Origin: Chrysoperla carnea | Taxonomy: Eukaryota; Arthropoda; Insecta; Neuroptera; Chrysopidae | Assembly (NCBI RefSeq): GCF_905475395.1 | Contig: NC_058339.1 | Coordinates: forward strand, 35,535,172 to 35,599,171 | Direction of reading: 5' to 3' | DNA length: 64,000 nt | Shown: positions 15,001-26,014 of the stretch, in pieces | Numbering within the stretch: the first letter of the stretch is position 1 | Layout of the letters: each line of letters begins with the position of its first letter | Program-made: the position numbers and the translations under genes | Notes under the pieces: model-generated | The model's database searches: none | What the model was told of the DNA's origin: nothing | Seen by the model: only the letters and a program-made list of their open reading frames with translations

Positions 15001-18000
15001 CATCCGGACGGACCTCAATAACAAGACGACCCTGTGGTGTACCATTTACATCAATATTAAAATAATATAACGGATATATATTTGTTGGATTACGGATAAT
15101 ATTTGGTTGTGGCGAATTCGTTATTATATTTGGCACTGGCATTAATGTTGCCGCACTATTATTATCTGGCGTGTAAATATTTTTTGGTGATGCAAGAACT
15201 AAATGTGGAGCAGCATGTTGTGGAGTCACCAAATGTGGTGGTATCACCGGGGATGTATGATGATAATCCACATTCCCATTTTGTAAATGCTGTTTAGATA
15301 ACACATGTCGAGTATATAATTGTGACATACAATAATTGGCGAGAAATAATATTGGATTATGTTGAGTATGTGGGGGCAAGATACGTGAATTTGTTGGTAA
15401 TGGGGGCATCTCCCCACTATGTATATTTGCCAATGCTTGTTTTAATAATTGAAAATCAAATACTAAATTTGAGTTACGAATTAAATCATCTAATTGGCAT
15501 TGTAGGAACATCTCCTGATATCGCATTTGTAATTGTTGTTTTTCGATACTTAACGATGAATATAAACTATGTACTTCAGCGGGATTGTCTACCACTGATA
15601 ATCGTGTACGTGTCTTCGCTAATAATTCACGGGATTCGCTTAATTCAAAATGTGATAACCCATTTGTTAGGTCTGTTTCGATGTGTGTCTTTAGCGTGAC
15701 ACATGCTTCAAGTATTTTTAATAAAAAATCACGTTGTTGCATACCAAGACGTTGAATTTCCGTTAACATTTTCGTCATTGACACCAATTCGATTTGCACT
15801 TCGGTAACAAGCTGATCTTTCGCTTCGCTTTGCGATTTTATTTGATGATTCGCATGATCACTTGTTGTCGCACATGCTCGACAAACAGCCGTGCAGCATG
15901 TATGACACCATAATGCTAACGGCATTGCATGTGTATGACAATTCTCGGATATGACTTTATTCGATTTTTCCGGTGGTTTTGTACCGAGCTTTAATGTTGA
16001 GAAATTTTTTGCTAATTGTAAAACAGCATTAAACGTGGGTAATGATTCCGGGCCAAGATCATCCAGTTCAGTACATTTCCAACAATGTACACAATACAAT
16101 TCACCTGGTGCTTTATTCAATGCTGTTCGCGTACATTGTAAACAAAAATAATGCTTGCATGATAGCATTTTTGGTACTAACTCATTATCGTTGAATTTTT
16201 GTTTACAAAATCCACAAATTGTCAGTTCTTCTATATCAGGAATTATGGATGATTCCATTTTTATTTTATTTATTTCTGTAAATTAAATAAAAACAAAAAA
16301 CTAACTCATTTTCCTCAAATTCGATTTTTTTTTAAATAAATAAATTTAAAGAGTTATTTACATTGAATTATGAATTTGAAATTTAAATATTAATTAATAA
16401 TTTTTATTAAAAATTCATTTGAAATTAGGTTAAATAAACTGTTATTTTCTACTTTTCATACATGTTCAATTAGAAAAACTGGAAATTCCAAGGTTATAAT
16501 ATGTTATTCAAATGTCATTACAAGTAGACGAATATTATTAACAAAGAAAATTGATTGAATAAAAAAATATTTTATTTATTCCAAATTTTAGCGATAAGAA
16601 TTTTTCTTTTAATTATTTCAAAAAAAAAAATGAAAACAAAAATTCGTACAAAAAAAAAAAATTGAGTTATGTTTTCATAAAAATTCCCGCCAGATTTAAA
16701 ATATGAAAAATGTCTGATTATTAAAATAAAACAAGTAATGACTGATCATGTATTCATAGATGTGTAAAATATGTTGCATTATATTATTGGAAAATTATGT
16801 TCTAGAATATGGGAAATAAATAGGAAAAATGTCATAATTTCCTACCGTTTTCTTTTATATTTGTTTATTTTTCACTTTTGTAAAACACACAGCCTTTATA
16901 TCCAATATACAGCGCGACGAACGATTGCGTTGCAAGAAATAAAAAGAATACTTTGGTTTTTTGGGGAAAATGAAAAATGCGCGTTTGTACTATATGACGT
17001 CTTGGTACATTTAACTTATAATGATTTTATTGACTATATACTTTTTATATTACATAACGAAATATTATATAAATATATGATTTTTCACACATTTTTTATT
17101 TGAGCTAACTTAAAATTACAAAGAACAAAATTATATGCCACATCATGTTGCTTCCACCACTGTCGCCGCACTCTCACGCTAAGCTCGCTAACTTCTCGTT
17201 ATTCTAAGCAATACGATGCTCATTTCATTTTACTATTCAGTACAGTTAACTACTACACTTTGTATGTTTTTTATCTATACCTAATATTATAGTTGGCACT
17301 ACTGATTTGTACATATACACACTTGTCAAGCATATATTATACGATATCATTAAGGGTTCAGTAGTGCTATAATTTATATTTATGTAATCCGTTCATAAAG
17401 ACAACCTATTTTCGAATAGAAGTTAATTTTTCAACTTTATGAAATAAAAGCCAATCGCTACTATCATTACATAATTTATAAAACACAATTTAGTTTTATT
17501 CTGTCGTAATTCATTAAATGACAATGAAAACAAGTAATGGATTTATCCTCATACACATTTATGTCTTTAATATCAATTTTGGCCGCTAGTTTTGCTTCAG
17601 TTAGATAATTTTTGGATAATGTGTTTTTTTTCCTCTAAAAGTCTAAACATTAATATATTTCTTTAGATATCTATTTGGGTGTATAGCCTTTTCTCACATA
17701 TCAGCCGGGTGGAGGAATGAGACATGAGAGAAAATACACAGAAATATATTGAGCAAAAAAATTGTAGATTAGTATCGTACCCGAAAATAATATACCAGCC
17801 TACCACCATCTATGGTGATTCTTGACCCACTTTAAAAATGCCTTTCCGTTGACTGCTTAAGGTGATCTTTTACTCACTTTAAGAATGCCTATCCATTTAG
17901 CTGGTTATTTACGTAATTATCACATCTATGATTTATTATTTCTATTTTCTCCCAAATTGATTTTAACCTTTATTCTTTCCAATTATAGCCTGGCTAATAT

Positions 18001-21000
18001 TTTTTATTCTTCAAAATGTGTTTTTAATAACTCCTCAAACAATTTTCATTAGAATTCTTTCTTTAATTTTGAAAAAGTTTATTGTTGCAGTTATGAGTGT
18101 AATTTACCAATATACGCAATGTACCAATATACGCAATATTAGAAATGTTGCATATATTTGATGTAATAATTTTTAAATTTCTGATCATTTTGACATCCAA
18201 ATTTTGCATACTTTTGAGAAAAATTTGCTTAAACACAAATTGAAAACCGTCTATAAATATAAAATATAATTATTGTTTACTGTTTTTAGAAAATAAAGAC
18301 TTGTAGTTATTGAACTTTAAGTTTTAAAGTATCATTACAAAATCAACATTTCCATATGCAATTCAAATTTTCAAGGTAGTAAGGTTATTCGACGCAAAAT
18401 ATGTCATTTGTAATCAATTTTATTATCAATTTAACATATCTTCAAATGGAATACATACTGCTATCACTTTACCGCTTATTATGTAGTGCATTTTCATACT
18501 AAAGATACCTTAAGATGTGGAAAAGCTTTGGCCCTACATGTTTGGAGGTTGTCATTCTTAAACTTCTAAATAAATCATTGGATTTCAATAAATAGTCGCC
18601 ATCGAAATGACTGTTTGCCCAGAGTTTAATACCTGGTCTTTGATAATGATACTAATCATTACTAATATATAAAGCTGAAGAGTTTGTTTTGTTAAACGCG
18701 CTAATCTCAGAAGCTTATAGTTCAAATTGAAATTTTTTTTTAAATGTTGGATAGTCCATTTATCGAGAAAAGCTATAGGCCATATAACGCTAAAAGTTCG
18801 AAAACTACGTAATGGATTTTAATTAAACTTTTTACAATAATATAGCTCATGCATCACAATGAGTCAGCTAGTATCTTAATAAAATATTATTTGATAAATG
18901 TCAAAACATGTTACTTGATTTATCTATATCTCGCATCCATAAATAAGAATCGTTTATAAATATTATCGAAGATAATAAATGAGAACTCTAGAATATTTTG
19001 AAATAAATTTCGATTTCAGCCTCTATTTCCTAGATCAGTTTTTTGTATTTTATAAATAAGTATTTCGACTACCAAGTAGTCATCATCAATATGAATTAGC
19101 TAATCGTAATTACTCTTATTATGTATGTTACTCGTTGCTAATTTGGTGGCGGACTGCACTCATGCAGTCAAATGTAGGTACACTGTACAGTTGACATAGA
19201 CAGAACGTAGTTATAATACAATTTTTTATGATTTTCTAAGCGATATCTAAATATTTCATGATTAAAAAATGCACTTGTTGCCACATAAATGGCTGTGTTT
19301 GGTATGGGCGCTTATTAGCGCTTACACACTTTAAATAAACAAAGACTTTCCCGTTTATCAGCGATCTATTGACGTTAATAATACCTTACGTTAGTCATTG
19401 TATATTTTGTGAAGACCACTATTATCACGCTTTGTCAATACTCTCTACCATAACTTGACAGCTTGTATGCGCTTAAAACGTATAAATTTTTAAAACTGAT
19501 CTCTATATAACTGGATAGATCATCCCATGTATTGAAATTGGTCTGAATTTGAGATACATACTAGCGCCGCCAAATAAGTTGCTAGAACTAAAATATGTAT
19601 ATACCATAAATGTATATAAATATCGCGCATGCGTTGAATGGTTTTATTTAGTTCCCAACCACTCATTCTGAGGTGCTAGGGATGCTTCAATATAAGATAC
19701 TTAATTTTATTTTACGCTTTGCAGATCTTCTATCCACTTATATAGTGATTTTTTACCACATCTCACTCAAGACATATTTGTAACTGTCAAGTCCTCTGGT
19801 GGTAGAAATTATAACATGTGATAAATGAGATGATTTATTCTATATTAAAAAAATACTGTTCTAAAAATCGTAATAATTTATTAATATTTTATATAACAAT
19901 TTGTTACATGATAATTATTATTACCACGGTTCATAATTTGTTTATATATCATATATAACATAATGTTTTAAAATATATGATATTCCAAGGTCAATAGTTT
20001 CAACCTAAATCAACAGATGGCCAAGACCAATTGCTACTATCAATAATGGACTCAACAGCCAATCAAAAACTGATTTGTCTTATCTTTACTCTTACTTGGC
20101 AAACAGTACCAACTTGAGTGATTAAAATATGGCAACGATGATTAGAAAATGCGCGGGATATTTAATTATCATTACTTTTTAAATGTTTGAAAATATATTA
20201 AATTGGCTAACAATCGAATAACCTTAAATCTAAAAAATGACGATGACCACTTTAAATTCGTTCGTTCCTTTTTAATCTACGGACGCTACTTTTTGTTAGC
20301 GCATATGTCTATTGTAGAAATGATAATCAATATTGAAGTAATGCGGTAATTTTAAAAATTTTCAGGAAAAAGATTCATATGGTAATGAAGTATCAAGATT
20401 AGCACGTCCACTGCCTGTGGAATATCTACTTGTTGATGTTCCAGCATCTACACCACTAACACCTCAACATACATTTAATGCTGATTCAGAGAAACAATCA
20501 TTTCCTATTGAAAATCGTATGGTTGATGGACATATCCAAGATTTTAATGCACTATCTACTTATTTATCTCAATTTTCTCCAGATCAATTTTTACAGGTAA
20601 ATCTTAAAACATTTAATGCCGTTAATTTTTTTGAATAATTAATAATTCACAGTACTTAAGCCCGTGTTTTTAGCATTCATTATGACGATCCAGAAAAATA
20701 TTTTATTTAGGGAAATTTTAGAAAATTTGTACGACCGTCTAAATAACTTAACATTTTTGTAAGAAAGAATAATTTTTGCATGTAATTATATTAAGTTATT
20801 ATTATTTACTCAAATTTTTGCCCCTCTTTAAGAAGATACATAAGCGGATATTCATTAATTTGCTAACAAATAAAAAAAATTCCGCCTTTTATGAAAGAAA
20901 GCATTCAATTTTCGAGAATATTCACAAAAAAACGATCTTGAACTCCTCGATATAATGAATTTTCAAATATGTGATAAACAATACGTACTGCAGATTGAAA

Positions 21001-22057
21001 ATTTTGTCAAGATAAAAATGAATGGATGTTTAATATTTTCTTTTTTTTTTTTTTTTGTCTAGGCAATGTCCGATTTCCATTTATTGTTATACATAGCAAC
21101 TATGGATATGCTTCCTATGCGTGACTCAATGGGATCTTTGTTAACAGCTGTCAAAGAACGTGATGCAGATAAAGCACGTGAATGGGCGCATTCTGATCAT
21201 TGGGCTACTGTTGAACAGTTAATTGCAGCCACGAATACATCACCAATTAATTCAAGGTTTTTATAAATGTTTTTAAAATTGCAGCGCCAGTGTAGTCAAA
21301 ATCAAACTTTTCTAATAAAAGCGGTCAATTTAAAAATGCATCTATTGAGACACTTTTTAATATCTGCTATTTTACAATCACGAGTTATTTGACTACGTTT
21401 TGATGGTAGTAGATAGCCTTCGTGAGTGTTCAGAAAATTATCAATCATAAAGCGCTCAGTTTATTAGCTTTGGCTTATGAAACTTTAAATATAAAATAAG
21501 ATTACTCTCTCTACATATGAAGTAAATTTTTATTTAATGGGACAAATAATTCTAGGTTACTGTATATTTGTTACGTTTTAAAGTTGGCCTACTTAGATAT
21601 AGTCGATTCATTTCATTTTTTTGCCGTAAAGAATAAATTTAATATTGGACTTGAGATATTAGACTGGAACAGATTCTATGGGGTAGAAGTCATAAAAAAG
21701 TGAGGTTCTAATGTAATATTACGTATAGGGATGCATTCAGGACTATTTCATTAACTGATTCTTATTTTTTGTATTTTTATGGAGCATTTAGGATATTTTT
21801 GTTTTTTGAGCAATCAAAGTAATTGAAAAATCACTTATTTTAAATTTTGATACAGGCCTGCAAGTGTGGCAACAGGTGGTTTATCAGCATTTGCTGCTGG
21901 TTTAGCTGGAGCCGCAGCCAATGCAGCTTTAGCAGCAGGTGTCCAATCAACAGGTGGAGCTAGCGGTAGCGGTGGTGCATTATGGACTTGCCCACATTGT
22001 ACTTTTATTAATCAACCAGATCTTAATACTTGCGATATGTGCTCATTACCACGATAA
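1..22057 (+). CDS. Npl4: Npl4 (nuclear protein localization 4 homolog), 5'-truncated, six exons
   Basis: Exons 1-373, 2302-2628, 3494-3654, 20366-20596, 21063-21256 and 21856-22057 join in frame to 495 residues ending in TAA. The product is the Npl4 half of the Ufd1-Npl4 cofactor that lets the p97/VCP ATPase extract ubiquitinated proteins, as in ER-associated degradation. The window opens inside the protein at the segment before the zf-NPL4 region. Visible landmarks are CxxCQPSALTLNRQ, YRHVDNVMFEN, the IYEPPQ and LGLRKVGWIFTDL stretches of the inactive MPN-like NPL4 domain, and NQCMALVRD-like and KDAPELGF blocks. The last 30 residues are an NZF finger (WTCPHCTF...CDMCSLPR) carrying the TF pair known to bind ubiquitin. 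A short Ala/Gly-rich linker precedes the finger. About 110 N-terminal residues (UBX-like domain) lie left of the window. Intron 3 is 16.7 kb and contains another gene on the minus strand. Confidence 0.96.
374..2301 (+). other. Npl4 intron 1
   Basis: Donor GTAAAC follows TTA-G and acceptor TATTAG precedes the next exon, phase 1. The intron is AT-rich with an A-run near 1424-1441. No gene, clear repeat or structured RNA seen. Confidence 0.85.
2629..3493 (+). other. Npl4 intron 2
   Basis: Donor GTAAGA, acceptor TTATAG, phase 1. Opposed open frames around 3086-3327 overlap each other on both strands, have Lys/Phe-rich composition typical of AT-rich DNA and match nothing I recognise. Confidence 0.8.
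4196..4330. repeat. Dispersed repeat, copy 1 (CAGGGTG-type end)
   Basis: Begins ACAGGGTGGTTTTTTAAGG and continues through a 'catatgcttgaaactcgaaaaataac' type block and AAAATGTTGGGTGTGTAGGCG to about 'acattaaacttgac'. The same order of blocks recurs at 55190-55310, so this is a dispersed family. No coding capacity. The right-hand limit of this copy is uncertain. Confidence 0.7.
6301..7154. mobile_element. Non-autonomous inverted-repeat element flanked by TTAA
   Basis: TTAA at 6301-6304 is followed by AAGGTTGATTCACACT; at the other end TGTGAATCAACCT precedes TTAA at 7151-7154. The ends are inverted copies of about 14 bp and TTAA is duplicated, as for piggyBac-like target sites, although the ends do not begin with the CCC usual in piggyBac. 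The 0.85 kb interior has no transposase frame. It contains a smaller inverted pair, GCGATGAGTG near 6972 and CACTCATCGC near 7064. Confidence 0.6.
10647..10664. repeat. TA microsatellite
   Basis: Short uninterrupted run of alternating A and T within Npl4 intron 3. It is small and typical of this AT-rich DNA. Confidence 0.7.
14582..16258 (-). CDS. RING / B-box / coiled-coil / cyclophilin-domain protein (TRIMCyp-like architecture)
   Basis: Uninterrupted 558-residue frame. RING finger: C15, C18, C34, H36, C39, C42, C56, C59. B-box type 2 in perfect spacing: C107, H110, C118, C121, C126, C129, H135, H138. A helical, Gln/Leu/Glu-rich coiled-coil region spans about 140-275, a Pro/His/Asn-rich linker about 283-395, and a cyclophilin-type domain about 397-558 ending CGKL. 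RING plus B-box suggests an E3 ubiquitin or SUMO ligase that oligomerises, with the cyclophilin fold as the target-binding end. Against human cyclophilin A the catalytic positions are changed: R55 to Q447, F60 to E452, M61 to S453, Q63 to I455, F113 to R510, H126 to T520, and W121 is lost with a small deletion. Isomerase activity is therefore unlikely. The CDS has no intron, but a likely 3' splice site (TTTACAG) ends 16 bases upstream of the ATG, implying a 5'UTR intron. It lies antisense inside Npl4 intron 3. Insects are known to carry RING-cyclophilin genes; exact orthology is not established here. Confidence 0.9.
   Translation of the reverse strand: MESSIIPDIEELTICGFCKQKFNDNELVPKMLSCKHYFCLQCTRTALNKAPGELYCVHCWKCTELDDLGPESLPTFNAVLQLAKNFSTLKLGTKPPEKSNKVISENCHTHAMPLALWCHTCCTAVCRACATTSDHANHQIKSQSEAKDQLVTEVQIELVSMTKMLTEIQRLGMQQRDFLLKILEACVTLKTHIETDLTNGLSHFELSESRELLAKTRTRLSVVDNPAEVHSLYSSLSIEKQQLQMRYQEMFLQCQLDDLIRNSNLVFDFQLLKQALANIHSGEMPPLPTNSRILPPHTQHNPILFLANYCMSQLYTRHVLSKQHLQNGNVDYHHTSPVIPPHLVTPQHAAPHLVLASPKNIYTPDNNSAATLMPVPNIITNSPQPNIIRNPTNIYPLYYFNIDVNGTPQGRLVIEVRPDVAPKMSKNFGMLATGEIGVGYKGCSIFQCWEGESVITGDFELNNGRGGRSIFEDGYFMPDDTKLLAVRGAVGMRRTQKRHDNMGMVGSQFRIILQEMRGFTAIFGHVVEGLELVEKISTFGDPAGKPTKTVIITKCGKL
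19499..19749. mobile_element. MITE copy 1 (about 250 bp)
   Basis: Left end ATCTCTATATAACTGGATAG is the inverted counterpart of the right end CTATCCACTTATATAGTGAT. The interior blocks (TTGAATGGTTTTATTTAGTT, then CACTCATTCTGAGG..GCTAGG, then TGCTTCAATATAAGATACTT) recur in order at 47011-47230. No coding capacity. Confidence 0.75.
20597..21062 (+). other. Npl4 intron 4
   Basis: Donor GTAAAT; acceptor GTCTAG preceded by a long T tract; phase 0. Nothing else seen. Confidence 0.85.
21257..21855 (+). other. Npl4 intron 5
   Basis: Weak donor AG|GTTTTT; acceptor ATACAG; phase 2. The choice is supported because joining restores the arginine codon and runs into the NZF exon. No other feature seen. Confidence 0.8.
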
Positions 22058-25000
22058 ACATAACACAGGTATAATTCTCAAGACAGTCGATTTTTGTCCA
22101 TTTTTAGATTGAAAAATTTTCGATTGGTTTATATTCCAAATATTACGGCCAGACTTTTTATCAAAAAATTGAGTTGAGCCTACGAAAAGTTAGACTTCCT
22201 TGAGGTTTGAAATGTTTGAGATATAAACAGTCAAAGTTGTATTTTCAACCTAAGGAAAATCATCATTTTGCTAGTAAAAATTTATATTTAAGTTGTTTTC
22301 GGCTCAAATTGTAAGTTGCGGGCTTCTAAATGTGAAACTCTACAGCAAAGTAATATCGATCTGTTTGTGTTCGCCGTAAATCGCTTAACGATAAGGAAAA
22401 ACTAGTTTTCTCAGTAGGAGTTTACTATCTCACATATTTTTGTTAAAATTGATATTTACTGAGAAAATATAACAATTTTTAAATCCTTCAAGATCCAATA
22501 AAAGCGAGCCCAATGGATAGTTGGTAACTTTAATTTTTTTTTCATAAAACAGCCCGAAACTTTTAATTCAAGCCAAAAAAATAATTTTTGGATTTGCCTC
22601 TTTGATCACAAAATGAAGCCTGTGTTTTCACTCATCCTAACCTATCATTTGGATTACAAAACAAACCATTCAACCAGGCTACTTTTGGTCTTGCTTATTT
22701 ACATGAGCATACCCAGTTTTTGTACAAGAGGGAACAAAATAGGAATTTTTGGACTAGAGGGGGCCCCAAATTATTAGCCAAAAAATTTCATTTCATTTTA
22801 ACAGTATTTTGACATAAACACATATTTAATCAACTAAATCAATGCAAATCCAGGTTCAGAGTATAGCAGCTGCTCATACCAGCCCTCCCCAGCACGCTCA
22901 TGCTCATTTTTTTGTGGAATTTTACCAATAATTTTCTTCTTTGTGTAGCTTAAAAAAACAACAATGGCGGTCACAATAAATGTGAAAAATTCATCTATCA
23001 CTTTAAATGATAAAAACAAAGTTGATTTTACTTCATTTTGATACGAAGTGTGTGCAAAAATTTGAAATCGATTTATGAACAAAAAAATTTATTTATTTAC
23101 GTGCTAATATAGCTTGCAGATTCCAAGTTTTTAATTAAATTAAATGATGAATTCTTTTTAGTCAGATTTTTAAAGAACAATAATAATTATTTTCATTTTA
23201 AATATGTCTTTAGTTTTTGTTTCTTTATATTCATTATAAAATTCTTGTATTTAAAAATTTAAAGGGATTACTATTTTCAATCAATAAAATTGCATTATAA
23301 ATTGTATTGTTTTTTTATCTTATGTTTAAGGATTTTTAGAATTAAGGATTTCCTACCAAATTGTTTCACCTATTTAGTGTAGGCGAAGGGTAATGTCTTT
23401 AAAGCTGGTGCACTGTTAAATATAATCTTGGCATCATGTTTTAGCGGCAAAGATATATACTAGATTTCATAGTCATGTCAAACAGAACAAATGAGAAGAG
23501 ACGATTAAAACAGGCAATTAAGTCTCTAGTCGGCGTTAAATCAAATTCTAAATCTAGCAATCTTAAATTCCTGGATACTTAATAAGACGCGTAAATTAAT
23601 TTTGTTCTCAGAATTAAATAAATGCCAAATTCAATGTGCAATACCTATTAGGTTGTCCTAAAAATCTGGTTTCGGATAACTTAGAATGTCATAAAATATA
23701 AAGTAAAAGAAAAGTAATAGGATACCGACTTCTGTGTATATTTTTTATTTCTATTGTAGAAATGAAAACACGAAATGTACGTTTTCTATGTAAGTATACA
23801 GTCTCATCCTCATGTTTTAAGTGGTACAATGTGTGGAGAAAGAAAAAACTATTAAAAGTATCATGTATGACGGACTTTGACTTTGAATAAGAAACAAAAC
23901 AATAATAATAATAAAAAGAGGGGTACCGCAAATGGGTCCCTAACACCTTGATCAAGAGGCCCTCCGGGCGCTCCTTGAGAACAACCTTTCACCCGAAGGC
24001 GAGACGTCTTTGGGTAAGAGAAACTATTTTTTAACCATATTAAGGTACACAAAAATTTGAAATAAATGTAAAAATTTAGTTTTATAATAAAAATATGTAA
24101 AAAGAGATAATTTCCCAGCGCTGGTGAGTAATGCATCATATGGACAAGAGCACGATCATCAACTAATATTCCATAAATGTATTTTAATCTGCCATTTAAC
24201 TAATTTTTAGTAACTAAAAAAAGGCCCTTCTTGATTTTTAAGGCTACGGGATAAAAGGGATAAAACAAATTTTAAACATTTCAATTATAATTTATTATAT
24301 TTACATAGGCTTCATAAAAATTTTTGTAATTCGCAGAATTCAATGTAACAACAACTTTTTTTATTTTTATTATGGACTATTATCAAAATTTTAACCTTAA
24401 AGCTGACTAAAAAATTGTTTCGTTGATTAAAATTTGAAATAATTGTGGAATAAAAAGAAAAACTGAAATTGTGTCTAATGATAGACAGTGTTAATATTTC
24501 AGAAACGTTAGAATTCCTCATAGAGATTATATTCAACCAAATTAAATCATTGCGGCTTTATGGAAAACAGTAAGGATTAGTGGACTGGTTTGCCATGACA
24601 TATAATAAGTATAGTAAGGCACTCTTGAAATACAAAAATACTATGGACAATTCTGATGTAGCAGGATACGTGTATATTTGAAACACAATATTCATGATAT
24701 CTCCACTTGATGAAATGTAATATGCCACTGACAGATCCTCAACCGATACATAGAAAAGAGGAAGAAGAGAATTTCGAATTAAGATTCCAACATGAATCTA
24801 AATGTAAAATATATTGTATTGAAACAATACATACCGTTTGAAAACTGACGACCTACTGTTTTATTAATTTGAACGTGGATATCGTCGATTTTATAATGTG
24901 CTGGTCCAACCCTCCATATTTAGAGTCAATCCTAAACCATTTGAATTCAATTTTGCGAAAACAAGGAACCGTAAAAAACATTCGTTATCCCATTGCGTAC

Positions 25001-26014
25001 ACTTCACGTGCTCAATCTCTTTGTTAAGAGATACCTTTGCTGAAAATATTATTTCACAAATTTAATTTCAATTTGCCTACCCGTTCACATGCCCTAATTA
25101 AAAATAATAAGTGGCGAATGTGCGAAATAGAAGGTGACCATTATTCCCTAGATATCATTTTTAACTAAACCAAAAAATTCCCCATTAACATACTTTTAAA
25201 CAAACATGTAATTTGAGGATCTCTCAGTGACATATAGAACCTGGTTCCTCTCGTGAGTAAGCCAAAGAAACTAAATTCGAGATCACTTTATTTCTAGTAT
25301 GTAATATATATCCAATTTTGAGTTCAAAATCTCCATGAAGAAATCGTTTAATTAATTATCTTAAAGTACAATAAACATTTTTTTAAAAAGAATTTTAATG
25401 AATAATCACTTCTATTGCGTAACATAATTCTTTGTTGCGTTAATTAACTAAATATCTACAAAAAAAAAGTACAACTTTTAGGATCAATTCAGTATATAAA
25501 TCCATGTAAAATCGTTATCATGCAAAATATTATTTGCACCAATTAAATTAATCGGAGCGAAAATCCAGCAATTAATGTTAATGGGTAAGTAAGAAAACTA
25601 CTTTTCAGAAACTCGCGACATAATTAAATCCGTAAAACATAAGAATTATTTTTACGTTTATTCCTTTCTGGTAAAAATTTAAGGTTGTTCTACTGTCCAA
25701 ATAGTGTCCAACAACAAAAGTTGATAATAAATTACTAGATTTTAGTTATTTCAGGGCGACTCCTTTTTAAGTTTACATGGTTTTTTTTTTTTATATCTAT
25801 GATCCTTTTAATTTAATATACATAATTAATATTTATAATAAACTATATCACATACATCATAATATGTATTAATTAATATTAAAAAATATGATTTTAATGA
25901 AAATACTTCATTCGCAGGTTTAATCTGTACAGAAAAAAATCAAATTAATGATATTATTAGAAGAGAAAAATTGTAGAGGAAATTGAAGCATAATTTCTTA
26001 TAGAATTAATATTT
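22058..26014. other. Intergenic region between convergent Npl4 and AMPK beta
   Basis: Both flanking genes end here, so it should hold two 3'UTRs. An AATAAA near 22497 is a candidate Npl4 poly(A) signal. Around 23920-24010 there is an unusually GC-rich patch (TCAAGAGGCCCTCCGGGCGC) and another near 22660-22780; both look like transposon scraps but I could not define ends. No convincing gene. Confidence 0.6.

Larger units (their letters stand above)
3655..20365 (+). other. Npl4 intron 3 (16.7 kb), host of a nested antisense gene
   Basis: Donor AAG|GTAAGT at 3655 and acceptor TTTTCAG ending at 20365, phase 0. It carries the minus-strand RING/B-box/cyclophilin gene at 14582-16258 and inverted-repeat elements at about 4196-4330, 6301-7154 and 19499-19749. 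A weaker degenerate inverted repeat lies near 5047-5192, with a related stretch at 4912-4980. The rest (7.2-14.5 kb, 16.3-19.4 kb) is very AT-rich, with runs of T, TAA/AAT-type simple sequence at 12680-12730 and 13480-13640, and a (TA)8-like run near 10647. I saw no further gene. Confidence 0.8.

Noticed and set aside
16771-17103. 110-codon open frame upstream of the nested RING gene
   Set aside because: Hydrophobic, AT-driven composition, no family resemblance, no splice or promoter context.
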